From positions 2,852,001 to 2,916,000 of the forward strand of contig NC_070564.1 in assembly GCF_026914185.1 (NCBI RefSeq): a stretch of DNA of 64,000 nt, in the 5' to 3' direction. Under the pieces are notes generated by a model. It was not told the origin of the DNA. It saw nothing but the letters and a program-made list of their open reading frames with translations, and searched no databases. Position 1 is the first letter of the stretch. Every line of letters starts with the position of its first letter. Positions 21,559-33,300 of this stretch are shown here, piece after piece. The position numbers and the translations under genes are program-made. The DNA is from Puccinia triticina. Its lineage: Eukaryota; Basidiomycota; Pucciniomycetes; Pucciniales; Pucciniaceae.

Positions 21559-23655
21559 TTAGGTCTTCCTCCCCGTTTGGTTCTCTTGCGTTAACCTCCT
21601 CATAACCGTTGGTTTCCTTCCTGTCTTTGTTTTCATCATAGTAATTCCTTTGGTTACCCTTGCGATTGTTATGTCAAGGGTTGTAGCGGCTACCTTTGTA
21701 GCCCCCTTGGCTTTGCCGCTGATTGCCTTGGCCACTCTTCTCTTGAGCATTTGCCGGTTTGGGGGAGGCTTGTCTTTGCTGGTTGTGTTGTCGCCCGTCA
21801 GTCTGGCGAGTCTCCGGTTGGCAAAGGTGCAGTGGTAGGTTGTTTCCTCCATTATCGCCTTTTGCTTTAGGTTGACCCTTTGTTGGGTCCCATCTGTAAC
21901 GCCTGCCGCCTGCTGAGTACGGGTTGTCTGGGAAGTCGACTTCTTCGAATTTTCTCACCTTCCCGTAGGCCTTTCTCACCACGTCCTCTCGATATACCAA
22001 GATGTTGTCCACTGAAAGCCGGCCGTCTCCGAGTGTTACCCTGTCCGCCAATGCATTCGCGCGAACCTGTATGTCGTACCGCAATCTGGTCATGTAGCCG
22101 TCTTGGAGGATGATTGCGTTGCAGTGCCTCTTGTGAGTGATGAGCCACCCCGCAAAGTTTTTGTGTGCTTCGGTAGTGATTTTAAGTAGTGCCGTGTGGA
22201 ACCCTTGATGGTTCACTGACCACTTGTTATACATTTGGCAATATTCATTTGGGTAAGGGTACCCAGAATACCGGGATCGGTCGGTGCCGCTATCTTCTGA
22301 CTTTGGCCTCTTCTCTGCGTAGTGCATAATGGCTTTGTCTTGCCACTCTTTGTTGAAGATGGTCAGCGGGAGTGGTCCCTTCAATTCCTCTAGGTTTTTC
22401 TGGAAAAAAATGGTCAACCCTATGTCGACGGAGGTCGGGACCGCAGATTCATTGCAAATCAAAATGCTTCCGGTGGTATTTGGTTTGGGTTTTCCTGCCG
22501 GGCTTGGTTCTTCTATCTCTTCGGTTGAATAGCTGTCTTTGACCGTTGGGATTGGCACCTTGAGTCCCTGGATGATTAGGGGGGGCGGTACCTCTTGACT
22601 CCTATTATGGCTTGGTGTCGCCGGGGCCGGTTTTGACATCGCCCTCCCTAGGCCGGCGCTGATGTTGTAGAAGCGAGTAGCCATTGCCTGGTTCCCCTTG
22701 GATTCTGCCTTCATTGCCCTTTTGACCATCGCCACCAACATCTCTTGGGCTTTCCTTGCGGGTATTGCTTCTAACGCGACCGCCGGTTCTGCTTCCGTGT
22801 CCAATGGGTTGGACGCTGGTGGGATAAGCCATGCCAGGTCAGACTTCCTGTGGTTTATTTCTTTGGGTTCCCTTGGGTTATCTGTTGACTTACCTGATCC
22901 TGGTCGCGCTCTCTTGTTCTGGCCTCTCTCGTTTGACAAAACGTCGGCAATTTCCTCTGGTATATGAGCTGACAGCAGTAAGGCAAGTCTCTGCTTAGTT
23001 CCTCTGGATTTCCTTTGGTTCCGCATGTTGGTTCCCGAGCGCTTACCTCTCTTATTGCCAGGCCTACCATTTCCTCCTAACAGTTCCTCCCACCCGTCGG
23101 TCTCCCTTGGCTGGTCTCTTGACTTCAGTGGTGGCTCCTCCGGAATCCTCGACGTTGATCCCATTGCAATTTGTCGTGTGGCCTCTTTTGGTACTGATCC
23201 TTTCTTGTTCTTCTTCGGGGGGTTCAGGTCTGGTACCTCGTCTGGGTTCTCTGATGCTGTTGTTGGAGGCTGTTCCGTTTCTGATTCTCGTTGTGTTTGA
23301 ATGCCGGACAGTTGCTTCACTAAGTTCGTCGTCTGCTGCATCAAATTAGCCATTTCTTTGTTTCTGTTAGCGAAAAAAGATTCTACTCCTGGCGGTAGGT
23401 GGTGTATAAACTTGTCGGGCTGGTTCCGGTAAGGTTTCTTAGCCAACGGTTCACAGTTCCCGACTCGCCCGGCTTCCGCCCGGCTGGTTCTGTGGGTCTG
23501 TCCGCAGATCCAAGCCTGCGCGTGCTGCGCCACCTGCCGCCAACGCTTCTCCACTGCGCGGCTCTCTCCCTGGGCTTTCGCCGCGGAGGGCACATCTTGG
23601 TCCACAGCTTCTTGGACCTTATCACCTCCCGCTGCGCTCCCGGTAATTGGCAATG
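21559..23655 (-). pseudogene. Gag of YR retrotransposon copy 2, mostly open
   Basis: Open for about 660 codons. From the N-terminus: a segment with a hydrophobic-poor, Lys/Arg/Pro-rich low-complexity region, a helical block (ARKAQEMLVAMVKRAM...), then the conserved core also found in copy 1: GPLPLTIFNKEWQDKA, YSGYPYPNEY, LRYDIQVRANALADRV, GGRRYRWDP. The end is Gln/Asn/Gly/Lys-rich, as in RNA-binding tails. The first residues (MFSLP) come from the neighbouring Ty3 sequence on the far side of a junction at about 23655, so the true start codon is uncertain. The C-terminal part beyond 21674 continues in another frame. Confidence 0.7.
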
Positions 23656-25090
23656 AAAACAATAGGTCCCTCTTTTCTTACTCCATCAATGACTTGGACT
23701 TGATGTACTAAAGCAGCACCTAAACCAGTCATACTAGCATCTACATATAGTGTGAAAGGATGGGCCCAGTCAGGAAACAGTAGCAATGGAGCTGTGGTCA
23801 GTTTCTCTTTCAGCAAGTTGTAGGCTACTATCCTATGATGAGTCATTTCATATATGACATCAATCAACATAATGATGATATCATCAATGTAGATAATGAC
23901 CCAATTCTCATCAATCTCTTTTCTGAACTCAATGTCCATCATTCTCTGGAAATGAGAGGGGGCATTCTTGATCCCAAAAGGCATCCTCAGGTATTCATAG
24001 ATTTCTTTGTGCATAATAATCCTGAGCAGGTGTCTGAAATCTTCTGCAATGAAATTCTGGTGGAAACCTTTGAGTACATCCATACTAGTCAGATACTTAG
24101 CTTTGGCTAGGTTGTTCAGAGTCTCACTGATCTTGGGAATGGGATACCTATCTGAAGCAGTATAGGAGTTTAAAGCTCTGAAGTCTCCCACCATTCTAGA
24201 CTTTTCATTATGCCAGGCAATGATTACAGGAGTGGTGATCTCAACTACTTCATTATGGCCAACTTTCCTCAGAACATTCAGGTTTACTAGCTCTTCAATA
24301 TGTTGCTCAAGAGCTTCTCTGCTTTTGGGGCTGGCAGGGTAAGGAGGTCTTCTGAGGAGAGGAGGATATGGTCTCTCAGTTGTCAGCTTGAGATGAACTT
24401 CATGACCCTTAATGGCACCAAGGGGCTGGTTGGTGTTAGAGAAAGCAAGGTTGTTTTTGTAGAGGACTTCAAACAACTTTTCCTTTTGCTCAATGGTTAG
24501 CTTATCACTGAACTTGGCTTCACACAGTTCTTCTGCAATAAATTGTTGCAGTTGGGGATTAGATTTCTTTACAGCAGAGATTTCAGTTGAAGGACTCATC
24601 TTTTCCAGATGATGGGATTTGAAACTGAATTTCTTCCTCTTATTCTCATTCCCAATGGTGAAGAATCTCTCTTTACTGTTTGTGATATCAAAACCATACA
24701 GAGACATGTAATCATTTCCAAGTATGAGGTAGTTGATTCTGGCATTTTTCATCACCACAAATTCTGCTAGAATTCTTACTGAACCTTTAGTGTGAGGAAA
24801 AATCAAAACCATTTCTATTATGCCCATTGGCTGTAATTGATCACTACAGCTGTGGAATTTAGCATGGTTAATAGGCATAAGTTTGTTTTCCCATTCTGGT
24901 ATTATAGAATCTAGCAATCTGTTGCTGATGATTGAGCAAGAAGCTCCACTATCAAGAAGACATGAGTGTTCTCTGGATTCAATGAGGACAGTAGTGAGAT
25001 TTGCCTTTCCAGCAAGATGAGCTTTTCCTCTATCAGGTTTACATTTCATCAGTCTAGCATCCTCTACATGGGAAGACTGGCAGGATTTGT
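23656..25090 (-). pseudogene. Ty3/gypsy Pol fragment (protease and RT)
   Basis: Minus-strand ORF. Protease with LLDSGASCSII; linker with LILGNDYMSLYGFDI; RT with PYPASPKSREALEQHI, ITTPVIIAWHNEKSRMVGDFRALNSY, MPFGIKNAPSHFQ and the active site YIDDIII. Directly after YIDDIII the thumb and connection are deleted, and the frame joins the RNase H start (LFPDWAHPFTLYVDASMTGLGAAL). It ends in GPIVFIA where YR gag sequence begins. At its 5' side coding similarity (SSHVEDARLM) stops near 25090 at a minisatellite. It is the same group as the element at 26-49 kb, about half to two thirds identical in protein by eye. Confidence 0.85.
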
Positions 25091-25500
25091 CCCTAGCCCT
25101 TTATGTGCACATATCCCTTTCATGTATGTATATCCCTTTCATGTAAATGTATCCCTTTCACAATGTGTACATACCCCTTTCATCATGTGTTCATGACCCT
25201 TTCATACATACCCCTTTGATGTTTACATATCCCTTTCATGTGCAAATACCTGTAAACATTATGAAAGGGGTGAATGCATACAAAAGGGATATATGCACAT
25301 GAAAGGGGTATGTGCACATGAAAGGGGAATTTGCACAGGTATCAACTCCTGTACTTAGTTTTTTGTACTTTAGAATCACTCTTGCATAAATTAGACAATG
25401 TGCATGGAATCAACCAGTGCTTGATTTCTGAATGAGCCACAGCTTGCCTTGAGCTCTTGCATCTCAACTGCAAGCAGTTTCTAGAGTTTTTCTTGCAGTG
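25085..25500 (-). mobile_element. CACTA-terminal minisatellite-bearing piece (copy B)
   Basis: Its right end reads, on the minus strand, CACTGCAAGAAAAACTCTAG followed by AAACTGCTTGCAG, the same terminus as at 14568. It is inserted after GGAAATGATA in a Ty3 protease-RT linker. The left half (25090-25330) is a tandem array of ATCCCTTTCATGTG-type units that switch to the complementary orientation at about 25250, making a foldback. The left terminus is not recognisable. Confidence 0.7.
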
Positions 25501-26307
25501 TATCATTTCCTAAAATAAGATAATCACATAATGCATCCTGTAACACTAAAAATTCAACAATAAGTCTTACTGATCCTCTAGTGTGAGGAAATATTAGAGG
25601 CATAGAAACTATTCCTATAGGATGCATGTTTGAATTACAACTGCTGAATTTGGCTTTTGGTACAGGCAATAAGTGTTCTCTCCATTCAGAATAACATTTA
25701 TCTAAGAAGGATTGGCTAGTACACAAACAGAAAGCTCCAATATCAAGCAAAGTTTTTACCTCAGCTCCCGCAAAAAGAACAGTAGTGTAGCTGGACTTAC
25801 CTAAATTATAGTTTTTACCTTGCTCAGGTTTATTTGTTAAAATCTTGGCATCAGTAACATGTCCTACTCCCATACTAGGGTGCCATTTCTGCGTAAGATG
25901 AGAATCTCCATGAATTGTATTGATATGAAGTTCATTACCTATATCAGCCTGGACAACAAGAGTTTCATAATCTGGTTCCTCATCATTAATGACCAGATTT
26001 ATTCCTGAATTCTCATCAGATTCTTCTGATTCTGAGGTATTAACTTCAGCTCCTTCTACATTCATGATCTTCTTACGGGGTTTAGGACAATCAGGTCTTT
26101 TATGTCCTACTTCTCCACAATTATAACATTCTGGCTGAGGTGGTGGTTTCCTAACCTGGTCTTTAGCAGGAGTATCTTTATCTTCTCTAGGCACTTCTTG
26201 AGAAGAAATCATTTTATCTCTTAGAGTATGTCTAGATTTCTTATTAAAACCCATATGTTCTACTACTTCTTCCAAAGTAGTGATGAAGTCAGCTAGATCT
26301 ACACATC
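25501..26307 (-). pseudogene. Ty3/gypsy Gag-protease fragment
   Basis: Minus strand. End of the gag helical region (DLADFITTLEEVVEHMGFNKKSR), zinc knuckle C-YNC-GEVGHKRPDC followed by PKPRKK, then an acidic linker, then protease with LLDIGAFCLCTS and the segment to LILGND, where a CACTA-terminal repeat cuts it. The protease active-site triplet reads DIG instead of DSG, as in the 26-49-kb element. On the other side the sequence stops at 26307, where LTR sequence of the 26-49-kb element starts. Confidence 0.85.
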
Positions 26308-26424
26308 TATCAGGGATATAAATCTTTATAAACCATCATCTTACCGCGTCTACAGACGCGCCCACTCGCCGCAGTCACTCGTGTAGCTAGAGGACTTCGT
26401 GTCTTGGCATCACCAAGCCTGACA
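26308..26424 (+). repeat. 5' LTR remnant of the Ty3 element (last 117 bp)
   Basis: ATCAGGGATATAAATC...AAGCCTGACA matches the last part of the 3' LTR (49346-49462) with only a handful of differences. The rest of the 5' LTR (about 1.13 kb) is missing: the sequence to the left is gag of another Ty3 element on the opposite strand. Confidence 0.9.
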
Positions 26425-27091
26425 TTTGGGGGTCTGGCCGGGAAGTTATCCCAAAAAACTAGAAAAAAAAATCCTAGTTTTTCGTCTATCTGACGACTAA
26501 CCAAACCAAACCTACCCCTGAAAGCTCTTTTAGCTTACATTACCGTTAGATTTTGTTTAGAAACTCTGCGCTTTGAGCACGGCGCGCTATATCACACCAT
26601 TAGATTGACTTTTTAGTCTAGTAAAGCTCAAAAACCGCGCTCTTTCGCGCGCAACTTACCCCTGAACAATTCAGAAGCTACTAATCCTTCAGAATTATCT
26701 CCTATCATCTCTTTACTCGCTTTTTGAACCTCCCTAACTTGCTTTTTTGCGTTCCTATTTTACCACATCAGTGGCTCATTTACAACAGAACGCCGAGCTG
26801 ATTCAATATTACCTCCGCGATCTTAAACTCAGAAACGAAGAGTTTATTAAAAACTACCAGCCGGACGACTTTGAAAAGTTAACCTGCGAAGAAAGAATCC
26901 AACTCGGCACGATCCTAGTGGAATAGAGCAAGAAAAAGGACTTAGAGGCGCGAGTCACTCTGAACTTTCTACTCAACGAACACCGGTTGAATAGAATTCA
27001 AAGAAAAAAAGAAAGAAGTAAATCTCCTTTTTTCAAGTACTTAAAAATTTACCTTGAAAAATTCTAACAAATTATTGATTCTTCCGCCTAG
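26425..27091 (+). other. Ty3 leader with a small open frame
   Basis: No typical TGG-type primer-binding site is obvious after the LTR end (it reads TTTGGGGGTCTGG). From GTG 26771 an open frame runs to TAA 27065-27067 with one TAG at 26924; it is rich in Leu, Glu, Lys and Arg and looks coding (EFIKNYQPDDFEKLTCEER). Its role is unknown. A TCTAAC branch-like site (27062-27067) and CCTAG (ending 27091) suggest a 3' splice site. Confidence 0.45.
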
Positions 27092-27884
27092 TGGCCGAAC
27101 AAAACAAAGAATCAACAAGCTCCTTTACCGCAAAGGAAGCCGAGAAGTTTGAGAATCCCGTATTAAGCAATTCTGAAGCGGAAGAACTCGGTTAGTCCAA
27201 GTTTCTCTTGCAAATAATCCGTATAAAAACAATATAATATAAATAAATAAATGAATAAAAAAACATAAACTAACATGTCCACCTGATTGAGCAGACCCGA
27301 TCTCGAAGGACCTCTGTCCACCCCCGAGAGGCATCCTAGACAAGCCACCGGCGGCGGAAGCCGAGGAAATGGCAGAAGAGGAGGAAGCCGCGGAGGTAGC
27401 CGCCGAGCCTCCCAAGGAGAAGACTCCAAAGCTGAGCTCCTTGAAATTCAAGAAGAACCCAGCTCCGGTTCCGAGTACCTCGACGACCACCTCGACCAAT
27501 CCGGCAAGGACTATCCTCAAGACAAAGGAACAGCTAATCAAGCTGGACAAGACCAAGGAATTAGTCCGCGAAAACGTCCTGAACTGGCAGGAGTGTGTAG
27601 CTCTCCAAGCGAGAGGGGGAGCGACAGAAGAGCTGCAAACAGCTCTCCGCAGAGCTCAAGAGAGACAGAAAATGGCGCAGAAGTTGATGACTCAAAAACA
27701 GCTAGAGTCTTACGTCAAGGGTTGGAATCCTTGGACGGTGATGAAGCAACTCTACCCAGCCAGAAACACTGGGAAAAAGCGCAAAGCACCCCCAACTCAA
27801 GCAGCCAGAGACGACGTCATCCAATGGAAGCGCCTGATGAAGGTGGCGGACACACTAGACAAGGCTTACAATCACCTACAATAG
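27092..27884 (+). CDS. Accessory ORF of the Ty3 element, probably spliced
   Basis: An Ala/Glu/Lys-rich frame begins near 27091 (AEQNKESTSSFTAKEAEK), leaves at a GTTAGT donor (27191) and re-enters after an AG at 27293-27294. An ACTAAC branch site sits about 20 nt upstream of that acceptor. The join keeps the frame and continues into the 27369-27884 frame (ERQKMAQKLMTQKQLESYVKGWNPW...HLQ, stop TAG). The intron would be 104 nt. In the same DNA the gag frame is also open without interruption from 27287, so two frames overlap for about 500 bp. I cannot say which is used; the spliced frame has the more protein-like composition. No known domain. Confidence 0.4.
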
Positions 27885-28039
27885 ACAGAGACTTTATTTT
27901 TTCTTTGTTTGAGAATGTATATAGTAATCTAGACAAATTACATTACAACTCAAATAATTACCATAAAACTACTGTCTCCAAAATTATTGATTTTTATAAA
28001 GCCACGAGTAACATGATTGAGACCGGCGTAAAAAAATAG

Positions 28040-29664
28040 CTGGAATTGTCCCAAGAAACTTTTGTTAAGATCCCAGAACTGAGAGAAATAGTTCAGAAAA
28101 CTGAGAGAGAACTCCGTGACATAGTTAAAACTGTTGCTGCAGTAAGAGAATCCAATCTCACGGTGCAAGACAAATTAACTGATCTTGACATCAGCCTGGC
28201 GGACTTCAAAAATGAAGTAATCACCATGATTATATCTGAAATAATGGTAGCTCAGCGTGAGCGTGAGGAGCACCAATCTGCTCAGTTAACAATTCTGATT
28301 GACCTTGTCAGTAACCAGGATGAAACAATCAAAGAAGCTGCCAAAAAAATCACTCAGTCTGTTTCGGAACAAATTAGCACTTTGAAAATTGAGATTAAGT
28401 CCCTTAAACAGGCAGCCTCTGGTATTCAAACTCCGCCCCACATGACCAATAAGGCGGAATCCATTGTTCAAGAAGAATTACAATTCAATAACCCTTTCTT
28501 GAATACAAAAGAGAGAGTCTTTCAACATAAAGAAATATCAATGCCTCCCAAAAAAGAGGAACCTGTTGAGCAAACCCCTCCTTACCAAAACCAAGCAAGA
28601 CAGAACACATCATATTTGAGCAACTTTGATATTTTATCAATGAACAAACTCTTGCCACCCATCAAAGAATGGCCCAAATTCACCGGCGAAGAAGAATATG
28701 ATCACATATACTTTATGAATTGCATAGATCATCTCCTTGAGTCCTACGAAGCGTCAGATGAAATAGTGACATCCAGATTACCCCGATTGTTTGAAGGCAT
28801 GGCCTTAGATTGGTTTGTAGGAAAAAAGAAATCAGTAGGCAAAATCAGCTGGAAGGAATGGAAGAAACTGATCCACTTACAATATGGCACTGACGTCTGG
28901 GAAGACAAAATGCTTGCCGCATATGAAACCGATTTCTTTGACCCTATGAAACATGTGCCTTACAAATGGTGCTTGACACAAAAGAAGAGAATTGACTGCA
29001 TATATGATCAACCTTCTCAAAAATTTGTCAGCAAGAAAATCTTGGCAAAGTGTCGGGGTGACTTAGAGCATGATGTAATGTGTTGCCTGAGAGATTCTGA
29101 CGTAGACTTAGCAGAGTTAGTCTCAGTTATAGAATTGGTGATTGCGGCAAAAGGTTTAGATAAGAAGCCCAAATCTTATGAAGAAAGAAAGAGTGCTGTG
29201 TATAGAGATAATGCGCCCACCGGCACAAAAGCTGCTGAAACTGCGCCGAAGAAGGCTAATATTCCTGAGTGTTATAATTGCGTGGAAAAGGGCCATAAGA
29301 GACCTGAGTGCCCCAAACCCCGCAGAAGGATTAATAACATTGAGGTGTTTACAGATGACGAAGGCAACTCTGACACTGCATCCTAGTTTGATATAGTACA
29401 TTTTGAAAATGACCGGGAGAGTGTCACCGGGGATTGTGGCTCCGAACCAATAGCCCACTGCAACGTGATTCAAGCAGACTTGGGTGACCCCCTTCACATT
29501 ACAGTAATCCAAGGTGATTCAAACTTGCCACAAAAATGGAACCCTTCCGCTGGAGTCGGACATGTATCTGATGCCAAATTGATGACTAATAATCCAGAAG
29601 AAGGTATGAGTTATACCCTAGGCAAAACAAGTTACACTACTGTGCTCTATGATGGTAAAGAAGT
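28040..29664 (+). pseudogene. Ty3 Gag and start of protease region
   Basis: Structure: helical, probably coiled-coil N-terminus (about 120 codons with heptad-like spacing), a linker, the retrotransposon gag capsid region (WPKFTGEEEYDHIYFMNC...LFEGMALDWF...WKEWKKLIHLQYG), a zinc knuckle CYNCVEKGHKRPEC and a PKPRRR basic tail. TAG at 29384-29386 follows, then the same frame goes on (GVGHVSDAKLMTNNPEEG) into the protease up to DGKEV, where the 15-kb element is inserted. The next residues, KALLDIGAFC, are found 15 kb downstream at 44659. The frame is also open 5' of TAG 28037-28039. Confidence 0.85.
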
Positions 29665-30315
29665 CACTACCAAGATGGATGAATTTGCGATGTCGTATAT
29701 TGATCAATATAGCGTATATTGATCAATTTATATTGATCAATTTTTTATTATTATTCTTCTTGATACCTTTGTCTGTTTTCCATGTCTCCTTAATACCATT
29801 CTATAATCTCTCTCCTTCCCCTTGTGTTAGCTTCAAGCCACAGGAATTTTTTAAATTTCTACATACACCATTCAATTCTTCCTGAAAAAAAGACATTGCA
29901 AGTTTTGGGATTAATCCAGGGTGGCTGAGGGGTCTCAATTTTTTTTTTCTTTTTTTTTTTACTTCAAGAATTGATCTGTTATCAGAAGTCTGCAAATTGA
30001 CTTTTTTTTCAAAAAAGGAAAAACATTGACCCCTGACCTCTCTCATGATACCATCCTGCACACATTTTTAATTTGGTTGGTTGAACTTTCTCAAGATATT
30101 GCATATCATACTTGAAGTGCTACATGCATAGGAGGCCTTTTTGAAATTAGGTTACCATGGTTTAGCATATTTTTGTCAGGTTCTTTTTTTTATCTACTTT
30201 TATTATCAACCAGAGATTAATGAGGAATATTTCCACATAAAATTTTGTTGGACAATTTTTCTGAATATAAAACCCAGAAATAATGTTTTTGGGGTCACAT
30301 CCATTATGCAGCAGC
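29665..30315 (+). repeat. Left inverted arm of the giant CACTA-type element
   Basis: CACTACC terminus, then ATTGATCAAT at 29699-29708, 29718-29727 and 29732-29741, then pyrimidine-rich DNA, ending near ATTATGCAGCAGC. It is complementary to 43968-44658 with moderate divergence and small length differences in homopolymers. Confidence 0.9.
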
Positions 30316-33300
30316 TGCAATCTGATCAGTTGCCAAATCTCACTACTTTGTTAGTTTCTTGGTATTTCTGCAACTATATCTCAACACAGCCTGGGAATTT
30401 TTCCATGAAATTGGTACCAAAATTTTTAAAAGCCCCCATAGATTCATTGTGTACCTTGAATGACCACAAAATCCCCAAATGTAGCTGCTACAATCTGATC
30501 AGTGGCCAAATATCACTAATTTGGTAGTTTCTTGGTGTTTCTGCCACTATATCTGAACACAGCCCAGGAGTTCTTCCATGATATTGGTTTCAAAATGATC
30601 AATAGTCCCCAAGGATTCATTGTGTACCTTCAATGACCACAAAACTCCCTAATGTAGCCCCTACGACCTGATCAGTTGCCAAATATCACTAATTTGGTAG
30701 TTTCTTGGTGTTTCTGCCACTATATCTCAACACAGCCTGGGGGTTCTTCCATGATATTGGTATCAAAAGGTTCAGTAGCCCCCAAGGATCCATTGTGTAC
30801 CTCAATTGACCACTAAACCCCCAAATGTGGCAGCTACAATCTCATCAGTTGCCAAACCTCACTAATTTGGTAGGTTCTTGGTGTTTCTGCCACTATATCT
30901 CAACACAACCTGGGAGTTCTTCCATGATATTGGTTCCAAAATGACCAATAGTCCCCAAGGATTCATTGTGTAACTTAAATTACCATGAAACTCCCTAATG
31001 TAGCCCTACGACCTGATCAGTTGACAAATATCACTAATTTGGTAGTTTCTTGGTGTTTCTGCCACTATATCTCAAAGCAGCCTGGGAGTTCTTCCATGAT
31101 ATTGGTACCAAAATAATCACATGCCCTCAAAAATTCATTGTGTTCCTTGAATGACCACATTACCCCCAAATGTAGCAGCTAGGATGTGATCAGTTGCAAA
31201 ATATCACTAACTTGGTAGTTTCTGGTGTTTCTGCCACTATATCTCAGCGCAGCGTGGGATTTCTTCCATAATATTGGTATCAAAATGATCAAATTCCCTA
31301 AAAGATTCATTGAGTACCTGGAATGGCCACAAAACCCCCATATGTAGCAGCCACAATGTGATCAGTTGCCAAATATAACCAATTTGGTAGTTTCTTGGTG
31401 TTTCTGCCACTATATCTCAGCGCAGCGTGGCAATTCTTTGATGATATTGGTACCAAAATGATTAAATGCCCTCAAAGATGAATTTTGTACCTTGAATGAC
31501 CACCAAACCCCCAAATGTAGCAGCTACAATGTGAATGGTTGCCAAATATCACTAATTTGGCAACTGATCACAGTGTGGGTGCTACATTTGGGGGTATTGT
31601 GGTCATTCAAGGAACACAATGAATCTTTAGGGGAATTTGATCATTTTGGTACCAAAATCATGGAAGAACTCCCACGCAGAGCTGAGATATAGTGGCAGAA
31701 ACACCAAGAAATTACCAAATTAGTGATATTTGGCAACTGATCACATGGTGGCTGCTACATTTTGGGGTTTTGTGGTCATCCAAGGTACACAATGAATCTT
31801 CAGGGCCATTTGATCATCTTGGTACCAATATCATGGAAGAACTCCCATGTTTCACTGAGATATAGTGGCAGAAACACCAACAAACTACCAAATTAGTGAT
31901 ATTTGGCAACCAATCACATTGTGACTGCTACATTCGGGGGTTTTGTGGTCATTCAAGGTACAGAATGAATCTGCAGGGGCAACTGATCATTTTGGTACCA
32001 ATATCATGGAAGAACTCCCACGTTGCGCTGAGATATAGTGCCAGAAACACCAAGAAACTACCAAATTAGTGATATTTGGCAACTGATGACATTGTGGCTG
32101 CTACATTTGGGGATTTCGTGGTCATCCAAGGAACCAAATGGAATTTTGAGGGCATGTGATCATGTTGGTACAAATATCATGGAAGAACTCCCACGCTGTG
32201 CTGAGATATAGTGGCAGAAACATCAAGAAACTACCAAATTAGTGATATTTGTCAACTGATCACATTGTGGCTGCTACATCTGGGGTTTTGTGGTCATCCA
32301 AGGTGCATAATGAATCTTCATGGGTGAATAATCATTTTGGTACCAATATCATAGAAGAACTCCCATGCTGTGCTGAGATATAGTGGCAGAAACACCAAAA
32401 AACTACCAAATTAGTGATATTTGGCAACTGATCACCTTGTGGCTGCTACATATAGGGGTTTTGTGGTCATTCTAGGTACAAAATGATTCTTCAGGGGCAT
32501 GTGATCATTCTGGTACCAATATAATGGAAGAACTCCCACGCTGCGCTGAGATATAGTGGCAGAAACACCAAGAAACTACCTAATTAGTGATATTTGGCAA
32601 CTGATCACATGGTGGCTGCTACATTTGGGGGTTTTGTGTTCATCCAAGGTACCCAATGAATGTTTGAGGGCATAAGATCATTTTGGTACCAATATCATGG
32701 AAGAACTCCCATACTGTGCTGAGATATAGTGGCAGCAACATCAAGAAACTACCAAATTAGTGATATTTGGCAACTGATCACATTGTGGCTGCTACATTTG
32801 GGGGTTTTGTGGTCATTCTAGGTACACAATGAATCTTCAGGTGTGATCAACCATTTTGGTACCAATATCATGGAAGAACTCCCAGGCTGTGCTGAGATAT
32901 AGTGGCAGAAACACCAAGAAACTACCAAATTAGTGATATTTGGCAACTGATCACATTGTGGCTGCTACATTTGGGGGTTTTGTGGTCATGCAAGGTACAG
33001 AATGAATCTGCAGGGGCATTTGATCATATTGGTACCAATATCATGGAAGAAATCCCACGCTGTGCTGAGATATAGTGGCAGGAACATCAAGAAACTACCA
33101 AATTAGTGATATTTGGCAACTGATCACATGGTGGCTGCTACATTTGGGGGTTTTGTGTTCATCCAAGGTACCCAATGAATGTTTGAGGGCATATGATCAT
33201 TGTGGTACCAATATCATGGAAGAACTCCCACACTGTGCTGAGATATAGTGGCAGAAACATCAAGAAACTACCAAATTAGTGATATTTGGCAAGTGATCAC

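Larger units (their letters stand above)
20691..23655 (-). mobile_element. Tyrosine-recombinase retrotransposon (Ngaro/DIRS-like), copy 2, truncated
   Basis: Same family as the copy at 4733-9373. On the minus strand gag runs from about 23655 to 21559 and RT from 21529 to about 20700. RT stops after YVGFIWNGT, so most of RT's thumb, RNase H and recombinase are missing. At the other end gag joins Ty3 pol sequence near 23655 in a continuous open frame that is a chance fusion. Confidence 0.8.

Noticed and set aside
21874..23656. Plus-strand and alternate-frame ORFs over the second YR gag
   Set aside because: They lie opposite or out of frame with a gag whose core is conserved in copy 1.
30141..30527. 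ORF in the left arm mirrored at 43858-44154
   Set aside because: It is simply the inverted arm of the giant element; the two readings diverge with frame-breaking length changes.
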